Positions 28,418 through 39,920 of a stretch of DNA of 64,000 bases are shown in pieces. Source of the stretch: Oscheius tipulae (taxonomy: Eukaryota > Nematoda > Chromadorea > Rhabditida > Rhabditidae). Under the pieces are notes generated by a model. The model was not told the origin of the DNA. It saw only the letters and a list, made by a program, of their open reading frames with translations, and did not search any database. A program made the translations under genes and the position numbers. The number at the start of each line of letters is the position of its first letter. Within the stretch, counting starts at the first letter, position 1. The DNA lies in contig JASJZH010000005.1 in the NCBI GenBank assembly GCA_037178975.1, forward strand, positions 8,952,501 through 9,016,500. The letters run 5' to 3'.

Positions 28418-29102
28418 GTCTTTCAAACTTTCTCTCACCCCCAAGAGACAGGGTCCGTTGTACCTATACGAGTATATTATTAAATGTATTTATCACATAG
28501 TCATGGAAGGACCCGTCTTTAAATTTTCCCCGTTAACTTTCTTCACTGGTCTCCACATCAGAATCATGCTTGACGGCCAGCATTCGGCCGATGCTTAGAA
28601 CTTGTTCGGCATGCATCATCACCAGTTGGCGTTGATATGTTCGGATCCTTTTGAGCCTGAATACTTCAGTTTAGGGGGACTTTGATGATACACGGGCGCA
28701 ATTTTCATGGGTATTCGATTGCAGTACCTACTACATTTTAATTGCACTTAAACTTTTTTGAAGCAACAATACTACAACGAAGTTTCAAAGTTGCTTTCTT
28801 CAATTATGTTGGTTCTGTTAGAACAATAAAAAACAAGGACTATTGGGAAATTACAATCCTCTGTCTCGCAGTCTCTCTACCTCTCTGCGTCTCTGCCTCT
28901 TGACTGTTCCCATTTTCAGAATTCAGACTAAAGAATGTCTGTTGTGTTTGTCGGAACAACATCTATGATTTTCAAAAGGGGGTTGGAAGTAGTCATAGGC
29001 GTAGTATGAGTCAAGACTGAATCAACGCTTTGACGACTGTTTCTGGCAATTATCGCAGCGTATCGACTGCAATAGTTAACAGTTGCTACTGTAGGATTGC
29101 GA
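28418..29102. other. Convergent spacer between ferroportin and GPCR genes
   Basis: No gene supported. At 28860-28920 a copy of the ferroportin intron 7 end and exon 8 acceptor is visible (tctctgcc...GACTGTTCCCATTTTCAG), suggesting a partial duplication. Confidence 0.45.
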
Positions 29103-30678
29103 TTACATTCGTTGACCATCCATTTCCCAAATCATCTCAACGTACCTCCTCGTCTCGAAGGCAGCCTTGATCACGACGAAAACGAAGGAGTTTGTTGCAG
29201 AGTTCAGCAGGAGCATGAACTCTGCCGCTCTTGAAACATCCGGACTATCTTGAAAGTTGAGCAAGACTCGCATCACTGCCACAAATGTCGGCCAACAGCG
29301 TAGAATTAAGAATTTTCCGAGTAGAAGGGTAGAGATTGTCTGCAAATTAGCTTTGTAGAAATCAGAGATTAGTCTGCATGATTAGATTCCCAGGGGCATC
29401 AAGTTATGTACTTTGAATCCTCACCTGCAAACTCTTGGTCTTGTCCTTGTCCACCTCGAAAAGCAGGCCTTTGCCTTGTTGTTTCAGGATGTTAGCCCGA
29501 CTGTTCATGGACTTCCGCATGGATCGGAGAGTGTTCACTCAAAGATAGAAAGTTGAGCAGAACTCACTGTCTGTGTCTCTCTGTCTCTTTGTTTCTCTGT
29601 CTCTCTGCCTCTCTATCTCTCTGTCTCTCTGCCCGCTGTCGCTATGTTTCTAGGGGTTTCTCTGTCTCCCTGCCTCTCTGTCCTTCTGTATCTCTGCCTT
29701 TTTGCCTCTGTCTCTTCGTCTCTTTGAATTTTGAACTTGGAGCCAAAATACCTGTGAGGAAGGCAATGATAGTGAACGGCCCGAAAGTTTTCAGGAAAGC
29801 TAGAAGCAGGGTCCGGTAGATCAAAAAGTAGACGGTGCTCTGGGCCCAGCTGTTCTCCTCTCTCTGAAAGAATCTCTATCGAACTGAATCTGAGGGGCGA
29901 CCTTTGCCGCATAGCGCTGTCGGTTAGAGCTCTGACTACGGATCCAAGCAAGCCGGGTTCGAATCGCGCTTGTGACAAAAGCGTTTGTCGTTTGCAGGAA
30001 ACATACCTCAAACTGGTAGACACCCTTCGCCCGGCATGACTTGAGAACATACTCGAAGGAGCAGGGAATTGTCACCAGACACGCTCCAATGGTCATGAGG
30101 AGTGGCATACGGATTAGGCCTAAAAAGGAAGGTTAGAAATACTCTCACTGTCACTCTGCAACTAACCTATCGCAACTTTTGCAAAAGTCGTCTTCCTCCC
30201 CTTGCTCCTAGCCACGTGGAATGGCCGAGATACTGCCAGAAACCTGGTTGCTGAGACCTGTAGCAGCATCCATGTCTGAAGAGCTCCTACTCTCTGGCAT
30301 TTGTTCTACTCACCGATGTCAGATGGGCACATTCCAGCAGGCCATCCAATGCTACTTTGTAGGTGTCCCACAGCCATGGGAACCATCCAAAATAGTGAAG
30401 AGTTGCCCAAAGCGAATGATGACCAAGTGAGGCCAGCAGCAAGATTACATCCCAGATGGCCAGGGCTAGACATACGATTGGGCGGGAGGATTCCAAAGAG
30501 TACCTGTCAGACTGACCAACATCCCAATATTGATAGAAGTTTTGTAGAGAACTGATATACAGTAGACATTTCCAATGATTCCGACCACGATGACTATGAA
30601 CGATAAAGGACCGTCTAGGAGGAGAGGGAGTCCCTGAGTCTGGGGTGAACAGGCTGGGGCATCGTCGAGCGATCGCAT
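29103..30678 (-). CDS. Rhodopsin-like GPCR, peptide (FMRFamide/DMSR-type) receptor-like
   Basis: Seven exons (30504-30678, 30314-30465, 30167-30275, 30007-30119, 29752-29863, 29425-29537, 29103-29339) keep frame to 336 aa. Helix 1 is IVIVVGIIGNVYCISVLYKT with the class A GN motif; helix 2 contains LAIWDVILLLASL; the end of helix 3 is ATRFLAVSRPF in place of DRY; helices 4 and 5 are hydrophobic exon blocks; helix 7 is LLNSATNSFVFVVIKAAF followed by a short basic tail. Such receptors couple extracellular peptides to G proteins at the plasma membrane. The ligand class is inferred from the SRPF and SATNSFVF patterns and is uncertain. Intron 4 carries a tRNA-like repeat and intron 5 a CTCTGT tract. 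Confidence 0.8.
29903..29980 (+). repeat. tRNA-derived SINE-like repeat in GPCR intron 4
   Basis: GCATAGCGCTGTCGGTTAGAG (A box) and CCGGGTTCGAATCGC (B box) at tRNA spacing. The same family occurs, inverted, at about 45130-45195. Confidence 0.65.
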
Positions 30679-32525
30679 GCAGGTCTCTGAATAGGGGGCT
30701 AATTGGAAGAAGAAGAGAGATCAGACGGAAGGATCAGAAGAATACTAGGAATAACCTTTCCTTGGACAGAGAGACAATGACATATCTAATCAAAAAGTGT
30801 ATGGTTGAAGGGGACAGATCACAAAGCGCCCGTTACAATAGTCTAGCGTGGAACATAAATAGTTTCCACAAGCTACACTAGGAGTGAGAAGATTCTAGAG
30901 ATTATGGGTAAGATTGACACGGTATTTAGGCAGATTAAGATGGGGAAAACATGGAGTGAGAGACAGATATCGGAAAGAGTGGTGACACGACGGAGATTGC
31001 ACACATAGGGTTGAAAAGAACACGGAAATTAGCCACCTAGTGTTCGAAGGCTCATTGGTTAGCTGATCATCAAGGAAGAACATGGACCGGAGGGTAAGGC
31101 TTCCGGAAGGGAAGCCCCGGAGGACTGATTCAGAGTAAGAGAGACGCGATGAGGTCAATTACCTCCATATGGTTGACGTGTATCCACACTGAAGTGTCTT
31201 TAATTGCAAAAGGGCTATCGGGAGATGTGCTACGTTTATCTATTAGAGTTCTTTTTGTTCTTATCCGGGAAAAACTGGCTACAATCGGATAAATGTCACT
31301 GCTGTCTAACTGTCGAGTCATGGCATTGAATGGTGACAGGGAGATAAAGAAGCCAAGAGGCAAAAAGACAGAGAGACAGAGACGGAGAGTCAGAGAGACG
31401 GGAAGATGGAGAGATAGAGAATTTCTTGTTTTGGCGTGGGAGAAACTTGAGCTAAAGAGGGTCCGGAAATGGGTTCTCCGAAATGGGAAGTGGCAGAAGT
31501 TATCGGGCTGGGAGAGCGGGTTGAATGAAATTAAGAGCGAATATCTTCCGATAATTACCAGGTGTGCGAAAAAGTATCCTTCAATCTAATTTGCTACCTC
31601 TGTCAGAAAAAAGCAATAAAAATGTGTTCTCTGGGCATAAGGAGACCATAAATGGAGAACCTTTTTCGAGAATTAATTCCGAGGAAAAAGTTGCAGATTA
31701 TTAATGCGCGGGAGGGAAACGGACAGAGAGACAGGGTTAGAGTACTGACAAGGAAGCCTTCCTTCCTCGTGTCTGTATCCGGAAATTCGTGTTACCAAGA
31801 GCATCCAGAAACTAGATTAGCAAAAAGACCGAGAAAAATATGATTGTTCTGGGGGTCGACACAGGGATTAGGAGACATCATTTGGAGGAGTGAGTTGACC
31901 TTTGGATTGTGGGGGAGTGTGAGGATGAGACGCTTCAATACGCTTCACTTTTTGACTATAATTGGCTTCAAGCACAAAACGGGTTGCGTGACTCTTCACT
32001 AGAAAACAGAATTCAAAGAAATTGTATCGAGAGAGAGAAACAGAGACAGGACACATCATCTGCCGGCTATAGACGGCGTATTCAATGTGTCGCAGCTGAT
32101 GATCGGCTTCTTCTGAACTCACACATCTCTAAATGGAGATTGGATGCAGAAGCACATAAAATGGAAGAGAGAGAGAGAAAGAGGGTGAGCTGTACAAAAC
32201 CGGGGGAGAGTAGCCAGGAATGGGCAACTCTAGTGGGTTTGGACCACTCGAATTCTGGGATTAGGATGAGCCAAAAAAGGACTTGTTTCACGTTACTATT
32301 GGGAGAGAAGGAGCGACTGAAAGTGGTTAAAGTATAGAGAGAGATTTGAAAGAGTTTCGAATGGACTGGCTAATCTAAATGAAGAATAGAGATGTGCGGG
32401 GATAAGTGCTCCCCTTCTGGTAGTTTATACCTGTTTGCTATGTCTCTGTCTGTTTCCCTGTCTCTCTGTTTCTCAGTCTCTGTATACTAGAAGAAGTACT
32501 TTTGTCTCTGTTACGAAAAAGAGAT
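30679..32525. other. Intergenic region upstream of the GPCR gene
   Basis: Purine-rich on the plus strand with GAGAGACAGAGA-type tracts. Open frames here have no recognisable domains and low-complexity composition. No gene supported. Confidence 0.4.
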
Positions 32526-33061
32526 TCATTTGATTGAGATACTGCCAGAGGCTCGCCTTTCCTCACCACGGCCAGATACACACTGTCTGAGTGCTTCGGC
32601 ACAGAGCTTTGAATGGTCTCCCTTGAGTTTCAGTCGGAGCTTCTGTCCGTCTCTAGTTGTCAGTGTGACGTAGAAGCTCTGGTTGGACAGCGTCATCTTG
32701 AGCCTCTTGCAATCTCTCACATTGTAGACACGACCCATTAGGGGAGCCCCCGGACTGATTCGGTAGAGATAGAACTTGTAGAGGAAAAGCGTTCCGTCCT
32801 CGGTCAGCACGGCCAGTCTCTTCAGCCATCTTCTACCGGCATGCTGCTGCAGATAGCCACAGGAGGAGCTCTTCAGATTGCAGAATTCCACCTGGAAAAT
32901 AGACATTTTCTAATGGTTAATGGCAAAAAAATAATTGTAGGCACTTCACTATGGAGGCAATCCGATGAATCCCAGTAGCCTATAGACCGAGCCGTGCATA
33001 GTAGACATACCTGTTCCGGCAGTTGAGAGTTCGTCCCGAGACACGAGTAAATTCCGCCCAT
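32526..33061 (-). CDS. Small PH-domain protein with N-myristoylation signal
   Basis: Exons 33011-33061 and 32526-32891 give 138 aa. The N-terminus MGGIYSC fits a myristoylation consensus (Gly2, small residue at 6) with a nearby cysteine that could be palmitoylated. Residues about 22-120 look like a pleckstrin-homology fold: SSCGYLQQHAG at strand 1, WLKRLAVLTEDGTLFLYKF, then LSNQSFYVTLTTRDGQKLRL and a C-terminal helix AEALRQC. Together these suggest a membrane-bound phosphoinositide or protein adaptor. No closer family was recognised; the PH call rests on pattern only. Confidence 0.65.
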
Positions 33062-33129
33062 GACATTCAGTTGACTAAATTAGTTTGCCGAACTGGAACA
33101 TTTTGAAAAAAAAAGTCTAATATTGTTGC

Positions 33130-33640
33130 TTTAGTATTTCAAACCAGCTGCCGGCGGCAGCTTCGCAGCCCTTTGGCCTTTGCTTAGAATTGACCACAGG
33201 CGGCTGCGCCGCTTCCCTATTAGCAGTTTCTTCTACAGCTGGCTTGTCCCCTTGTCTCTTGACATGAAATGACTTGTCAGCTTTTTTGGGCATTAGTGTT
33301 GACATGCAATTGTGCGGACACCATGACAGACGGACGGATAAAGACGTCTTCGACGGCTTCGCCATTCTTTTGCCATCAGTTTACATTAGCGGCTGCGCCG
33401 CTTCGTAGTTACAGAAATCTCCCAGTGGCTTCACTGTGATAAAAGCCAAGTTATATAGCGCACCCAAAGTTGACCTGTCAACCAATTTAGGCAATAACTG
33501 TTTTTGAACAACAAAACTTTTGAACAACTAATTGGCTCGCTTCTGTTTCGTGGCCACGGACAAACAAACAAACAAACAAACAGACAGAGACAAACAAGAA
33601 ACAGAGTCCGCCACAGAAACCATCGCGCTTTAGATAGTAG
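33130..33640. repeat. Dispersed repeat A, copy 1
   Basis: Shares a long ordered series of blocks with 52440-52710: GCGGCTGCGCCGCTTCGTA, AATTTAGGCA(A/G)TAACTG, GAACAACAAAACTT, then AGAGTCCGCCACAGAA and GATAGTAG. The final block also occurs near 8800. Confidence 0.7.
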
Positions 33641-34011
33641 AGATGTCTTCCAAGAAGCGTTCATTGTTTTTCGAGGGATTTGGGACTCGTGTTCCGTACC
33701 GAAAACAATGCTTGATTACCATGCTTACGCATAAGCAGAAAGGACATCGCTCGGGTGGATTTGCTGACGATGGACGAGACGATCTGTCTCTGTCTCCCAG
33801 ATTCTCTGTCCAATAGGTTTCCCTTAATCCAGTGTTCTCTATTCTCTCGTCCCGTTCCCGCCCTCAATGAGAAATGTTTACGTGTTCGATGGTCTCTCGG
33901 CGAATGTTCTGGACTCAGACCAGACGAAAACAAGCCGCGGCTTCCCGCCACATTTTCCCAAGCTGTTTACATCTCGTGGTATCGCGTGTGCTTTCGGAGT
34001 AAACAGGGTCA

Positions 34012-34020
34012 GTATATAAG
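34012..34020 (+). promoter_or_regulatory. TATA-box candidate for the LEA-like gene
   Basis: GTATATAAG lies about 55 bp upstream of the ATG at 34072. Confidence 0.5.
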
Positions 34021-34071
34021 CGTTCCAGGCAGCTTCCACCAAACAGTTTCTATTCAATTTAACGCCTCAAA

Positions 34072-34500
34072 ATGTCTGCTGTGAGTTTTCCGGCCTCCTC
34101 CTTTTGCTCATCCCTTCTGTTTTAGAACGATAAGGGAATCATTGAATCGGCCGTCGACAAGACGAAGGAAATCGCCGGAGATATCAAGGACACCGTCCAG
34201 GAGAAGTATGATCAGCTGGTCGGAAACCGAGCCGAGGACAAGGCCGCCCGCAACATCAAGGAGAAGGCCGACAGTTGTGCTAGCCACGTAAGTATACTCT
34301 TCATTTCCGCTTTTTTGGCTACGATACTGCTCACCGATATCGATATGTAGAGCCTCAGAATCCATCGCCGTCTATATTTGTTGCATCTTGAGAGCCTGAT
34401 CTTGTAGAAACTGCTAAATCAAAGAATTCAGGTCTCCGACGCCCGTGAGAAGATGGGAGACAAGATGCGCGACGCTGCTCGTACCATTGAGGGCCACTAA
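34072..34500 (+). CDS. Small LEA-like amphipathic helical protein
   Basis: Exons 34072-34080, 34126-34287 and 34432-34500 encode 79 aa. The first exon is only three codons (MSA). The chain is almost wholly charged helix former: SAVDKTKEIAGDIKDTVQEK, then AEDKAARNIKEKADSC and DAREKMGDKMRDAARTI, with Ala/Lys/Asp/Glu periodicity as in group 3 LEA proteins. Such proteins protect cells during desiccation or osmotic stress (family knowledge); the assignment is by composition only. TATA box upstream and an AATAAA at about 34558-34563 support a compact, expressed gene. Confidence 0.7.
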
Positions 34501-34557
34501 ATCTCCGCTTTGTGCCATCCGACGTACCTGTAAATAGTGCTGCTTATTTTTTTTAAA

Positions 34558-34563
34558 AATAAA
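34558..34563 (+). terminator. Polyadenylation signal of the LEA-like gene
   Basis: AATAAA about 60 bp after the stop codon. Confidence 0.6.
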
Positions 34564-34594
34564 CTTGGCTATTCTCCAGTACTGTAGTACTTCA

Positions 34595-35005
34595 AGAAGA
34601 CAGAGAGACGGAGAGACAAAACGTTCTTAGGATGTTTAAGCAACAAAGTAAAAAGTTTTTCCTCTCTTGGGTTTCGAACACGCTTTTGGTTCCGCGGTAG
34701 GAACGCTATAGTCTGTTTCCAACGAAGAGCGGCACCTGAATTTGAATGCTCGCCAATCAGTGTTTGCGCGCGAAGAGGAAATTTCCAAAATATCGAAATG
34801 CGCTCCTTTTAGCAGGTTTTTGAGCATGGCTCATAATCAAATACACAAGAGAAAGACTCTTATCAACAAAATTTCAGTGCCAGTACATAAACGACACCTA
34901 CCCCGTCGTCGACTTCACCCCACGGAGGTGGCTTTCAGTCTCGACGCGGGCGATCCTCGACAATTCCGTATCGAGAAAAGTCGTTTTTGTTTTTCAGAAG
35001 GAAGA
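34595..35005 (+). pseudogene. Decayed partial copy of the downstream carboxylesterase-like gene
   Basis: The stretch around 34878-34990 resembles exons 4-5 of the gene at 35681-39283: TACATAAACGACACCTACCC and GACAATTCCGTATCGAGAAA match 36396-36560 with deletions that break frame. Intron similarity extends upstream (GGTTTCGAACACGC versus GGTTCTGAACACGG). No open frame. Confidence 0.65.
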
Positions 35006-35680
35006 GTCGTAACTGCACACATTCAACTTCCAGAAGACTTTTTGTCTTGCAGTAGTCTGATGTTTCTGGAACTACACAGCCACAACAATTGCGTCCCCTC
35101 AAAAGTTCATTCCTTTTTTTCTGGAACTGCAGCCGCCATCAAAGGTTTTATGGCGACTGCGATCTCTCCCCGACTGCTACTGCAAAGAGCTGCTTGATTA
35201 GGGTATTCACTGGTCGAGTCGTCTGCTCCGTCACGCCAAACTTCCGTCCGAAGGCTGTGAAACGGCCATGAAATGGCCCAGCAGATCAGTCTCCTCTCTC
35301 TGTTTTAGTCTCTCAGTTTTCGCAAGTATCACAAAATCCACACAACGTGTGTGATTGCGTAGTGATTTAGTGTCGAGGGGTGAGCTTCGCGCCACGCTCG
35401 TCCCTGGGGAAGCTCGAGAAGAGGCTCTGCTCAAAACTTGTCCACATCGATCTTGGCCCTTGTTATTTCGCACCCTGTCCTGATTTTTATGCTCTTTTTG
35501 CAAGCGAGATATCAACTATTTTGGGACCAATGAATGGAATTGTTTCCTTATCTATCTTTCTCTCAGTCTCTGTTTCTATCTTTCTGTCTCTTTGTCTCTC
35601 TATCTCTCTGTATGAAAATTCAACTTTCAGCTATCTCTGTGTAGATGGACCTGATGTAGCAGGTCCCGTAGATGTTAGTC
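35006..35680. other. Spacer upstream of the carboxylesterase-like gene
   Basis: Contains a CTCTGT tract at about 35555-35615 and no supported gene. Confidence 0.4.
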
Positions 35681-38600
35681 ATGTACAGGTCGTGGCTGCG
35701 GCCTTTCCTTCTCCTCCATTCCGCTTTCGCCCAACTTCGACACATATCGCCTTTTGAGTTGACTGTGAACTCGGGTGCTATTCGTGGAGAACGACTGGTA
35801 CATTTTAGTTATTGACCCTACAAGAAAAAAGATTTAGATAGTTCGCGGAGAAGACTACACCTGTTTCAAAGGGATCCCCTATGCTATGCCTCCAGTAGGG
35901 TATCTGCGTTTCCAGGTGAGATTCTCTTTTGTTCTTTACAAGATTCTTCAGCTCCCGAAAGAACCAGCGAAATGGAGGGGTGTGATGAACGCCACACAGT
36001 ACAGTGCCATGTGTGTTCAGAGGATGGATGATCTCTTGACTGATCCAGAACGACATTCAGCACATTTCTCAGAAGACTGTTTGTATTTGAATGTCTTCTC
36101 ACCAACACCGGTCAGTTTGAGCCAAGTCTAGAGAGGTAATGAGGTAGAGCACAGAGAGACGGAGAGAGGTTGAGAAAATGGAATAGAGAAATAAAGGGAC
36201 AAGATGTTCTGAAAGTGTATTAGTGTTTATCAGCGAAACAAAAACTTTTTCCCTCCCTCAGGTTCTGAACACGGCTCTCTGATTCCGTTTCCGGAGCTCT
36301 AATCTACTGCGCGCGGTTGCGTGCACTGTTTGGCTTATCAGCCTAAGGCAGAGTCCGATACACAAGGAAACAGACTTTTACCATTAGAATTTCAGTACCA
36401 ATACACGAACGACACCTACCCCGTCGTTGTCTTCATCCACGGCGGCGACTTTCAGTCTGGAGGTGAACCTTCTGCTCACAACCGACTAAAAACTAGTTTT
36501 AGGCGGAAACGACTACCCGCAACAGGCAATTCTCGACAATTTTGTCTCGAGAAAAGTCGTCTTTGTTACTTTCAATTACCGGCTAGGACCTTTGGGTGAG
36601 TCCGCCAATTCTGTATTCATCCAAATTCAGGCTTTCTCTCTACGGGTGATAGGGTATTACCAGGAAATATTGGACTCTGGGATCAGATCTGGGCTCTCAA
36701 ATGGGTCAAGGTGGTTATTTTTTGCATTTTCCATAAAGAAGACATAGACGAACGCCGAGGTATTTGGCGGGGATCCGAACAACATCGCTCTGATGGGAGC
36801 TGGAAGTGGAGCCGCCTGTGCCTCTCTCCTGGCCTTGTCACCAAGAGCCGAAGGTCGGTTTCGGAGTTTTTTTTTTCAACTCATTCATCTTGGTAATCAT
36901 CCAAGACCACCCCAGTGTCGCCTCTCTCTCTCTTGACTAAAGCTGGCGACACGCAATCCTGGAAGATGCGCGTTTTCGAATCGATCTCAAAATGGCCAAG
37001 GCTTCGGAGGGCCGTCTTGCGTCAAGGAAGAGCCATCAAAGGCGCTGACGAAACGCAACGGAAGCTGTCTGAGCGAGAGCCAAATTGTAGAATTTCAGGG
37101 CTGTTTCACAAAGTTGTCCTGATGTCCGGATCGGCACTGCAGCCGGGAATCGTCAGGGATACGGCGGTGAATGCGACCTGGGCACTCAATGAGAAGATGC
37201 AGTGCAGGTAAACTCTGTCTCTGTGTCTCTCTATCTCCCTGTCTCTCTCCATGTGTTCTCTGTTTCTCTTGACAGACTTCCCTTCTTTGCCTGTTCATAA
37301 CTCGATTTTAGATCCTTCAACTCGTCCGAACTGCTCGACTGTTTTCGGAAAAGGATGCGCGACGAGATCCTCGATTACAAGGTTAGAGCTGCCGAATCCA
37401 ATTGGCAGAGGGGTCAAGTAGTTCCCAATTAGGCTTGAAGACGAGAAAATACATTGATCTCTTGCAGAGACTCCAATGGGACGATTACCAGGAATTCGTG
37501 CCAGTCGTCGATGGTCCAGGCGGAGTCATCCCGGACATCCCAGAAGATTTGGCCAAGCATAGAAAAAAGGTTCCGATGATATTGGGGACGACGAAGGACG
37601 AGAGCTCGCTTCGAATACGTGAGCGGTGTTGAATGGTCAGAATAACGCAAATTTAGTAATTCTGAACGAGAAGAACGTCAACTTCAGTACCTTGGATCCA
37701 CAAATGGCTGAGAAGTTAGCAGAGAATCTGACGATGGGCTTCAAACAGTTTAACAACCACAAACTCATCGCCCAGGTAGCTTATCCTAGTCAGCGGATGA
37801 CGCGGGCGACCTTTACCACAATGACGCAGAGGTCCGATCGTAATGCGAAAGGTGTCGTGTTGATCACCGAGCATGACAAAAGTTTTTGTATTGACAAAAC
37901 CGTTTTTCAGGGAGCCAAATCGGAGTATGTCTGGACAAAGACCGATCCTTCCATGTCCGATACCATTGTCTTCGAGTCCGTTCTCAAGGTATCTTCAATC
38001 TTTCGGTCTATAGATTCTTTCAGATGTACTCTCACTTCTGGTACGATGCACCGATATCCCGACTGGCGACCTACTATGCCAAACAGAAGGTCCCCGTCTT
38101 TCTCTACTCTTTCGACCATGTCAGCGAGAACTTTTATGACTACGAACGTATTTTGTAGCATTATATTTAGTCAAATTCAAAATTTAGGAGCCTTCCACGG
38201 AGTGGACAAGCTACACCTCTTCAATATCACCCCGCGCTTCTTAAATCGACGGAAAGATCGTAATTGGCAACTAGATCAACGGGTTGTCGAGATTTTCGCT
38301 GAACTTATTGTTAACTTTGTTAGATATGGGTACGTTTATGTCATTATGAGCAGACAAAACACGCGCTGAAGTTGTCACAGCTCCTTGGGTTCGTCTAGTT
38401 TCGGGCCTAAGATGACACTTTTTTAATTTCCCGATGTTCTGAAAAGTTGTAGAGCTGTTCAAGGGCTATAACTTTTCAAAACATTGAAAAGCACAAAAAT
38501 GCCGTCTTGATCCCGAAGTAGAGCAAGTCATGTCGCGGCTCCCGGTGCCCGCAAAGGCATCAGCGTCACGGCGTGCACCGAACCGGATAAAAGAGCGCAT

Positions 38601-39283
38601 TTTTGAATTTTGTAATGTTCTGTAAAGTTGTAGCATTTGATTAGCGCTATAGCTTTACAGTACATTGAACAGTCGAAACTTTCTGTCTTGTGACAAGAAA
38701 GCTGCTGTCAGTAATGATATGTTCCAGTAGTACCCTCACTGTTTCGGCATTGCTAGAAAGCCTAATAAGACTCTTCAGACAACCGACTCCGGATAACTGC
38801 GGCTTCGCATTCAATTGGACAGCGACTGATCCAAACGAGTTGAACTATCTCTCCGTGACTGATAGTCCCTCAATGGAAGTCGGCTTCCGATGGCAAGGTC
38901 ACGTGTTCTGGAACTGGTACGCACGGTCTCTGGACGCCGTCGACGTCGGCAATCTACAGCGGATAGCCCAACTGGACAAGGATGTTGGGAACTGGCAGGT
39001 AGGAAGTCATTCTGTCTTTCTGTCTTTCTGTCTTTGCTAGAAGACTGTCTCTGTCTCTCTATCTCTCTGTCTCTTCGTCTCTCTGTCGCTTTGTCTCACT
39101 GTATCTCTGTAACTCCGTCTCTTTGTTTCTCTGTATCTCAGTACCATTTTCGTTAATCCTATGAAAAACTTTCAGTTTGCGGCAGCATTGCTCGGCTTCT
39201 GTTCTCTGTTCTTCTTCACGATCCTCGTCGGTTTGGCGTGCTACTTTTTCCGGGATTCCGAGGACGAGGACCGTCGACTCTGA
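35681..39283 (+). CDS. Membrane-anchored carboxylesterase-like protein lacking the catalytic serine (neuroligin-like)
   Basis: Sixteen exons keep frame to 606 aa. Residues 1-20 (MYRSWLRPFLLLHSAFAQ) are a signal peptide. The alpha/beta-hydrolase body follows: SGAIRGERL, YTCFKGIPYAMPPVG, EDCLYLNVFSP, FIHGGDFQSG (oxyanion region), GFLSTGDRVLPGN, FGGDPNNIALMGAGSGAAC. In active esterases the elbow reads G-E-S-A-G; here it is G-A-G-S-G, so Gly217 replaces the nucleophile. A histidine block AFHGVDKLHLF is near 454. A single membrane helix (about 573-594, LLGFCSLFFFTILVGLACYF) and a 13-residue acidic-basic tail end the protein. Dead, membrane-bound members such as neuroligins, gliotactin and neurotactin act in adhesion, so an adhesion role is inferred. 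Confidence 0.88.
38399..38519. repeat. Hairpin repeat H, copy 1
   Basis: Core arms GATGTTCTGAAAAGTTGTAG (38433-38452) and CTATAACTTTTCAAAACAT (38465-38483) pair across a 13-nt loop; weaker outer pairing continues to about 38399/38519. In intron 14 of the esterase-like gene. Confidence 0.7.
38585..38694. repeat. Hairpin repeat H, copy 2
   Basis: Core arms AATGTTCTGTAAAGTTGTAG (38614-38633) and CTATAGCTTTACAGTACATT (38647-38666), 13-nt loop. Same intron as copy 1. Confidence 0.7.
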
Positions 39284-39844
39284 TCGAGCTTTCCCACGTT
39301 CGTTTCACTCTCTCTCACTGCTCTCGGTGTCGATACCTGCCCGAATTCCGTCTAAATTCGGGTCAGATAACGGCAGACGAATCAGGATATATCATATATC
39401 ATCATTGTGTTCGCTTTCCCCCACACCCCTGCCAAAATAATAAATTTTTATCATGATGACTGGTAGGAGCGGCGGCTTTTCATGTAGACAGGCAATAGAT
39501 TTCACCGGACATGATGATTTGTCACCTTTTTGTCAAGAGTTTCTATCAGGAAGCCCGTGTTTCGATGGAAGGGGAATTGGTAACTGGTCAGTTGATTTCA
39601 GGCGTCTCGCCCCAGATTCGCCGATGAGTAACAAGTCGCAAATCTGATTCGATTAACTACTCTTCCAAAATATTGAAAAGGCGCGGTTTATCTTTGAGAA
39701 ACTGAGCCCGGTAACTGCCAATTGTTCTTGAAAGTTTTCACTGTCATCTTGTACCTGTAACTACTACTTGCTAGACGTCATTAGGCAGTGAGCGAGAAGG
39801 CCGCAACTTCGAACCAATTTTTCGGGTAAATTCTAGCACTTTCG

Positions 39845-39920
39845 AGCTTTGCAATGTTCTGCAAAGTAGTAGGGAAGATTAAGGGCAACAACTTTGCTAA
39901 ACATCGCAAATGTAAAAATT
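39845..39920. repeat. Hairpin repeat H, copy 3
   Basis: Core arms GCAATGTTCTGCAAAGTAGT (39851-39870) and CAACAACTTTGCTAAACATC (39886-39905) with a 13-nt loop. Confidence 0.65.

Larger units (their letters stand above)
33062..34071. other. Intergenic region with repeat A and the LEA-like promoter
   Basis: Holds dispersed repeat A (about 33130-33640) and the promoter of the next gene. A TATA-like GTATATAAG lies at about 34012-34020. Confidence 0.5.

Noticed and set aside
31909-32337. 142-aa plus-strand open frame in the GPCR-PH spacer
   Set aside because: Purine-rich composition, no conserved motif; explained by the GAGAGACAG tracts.
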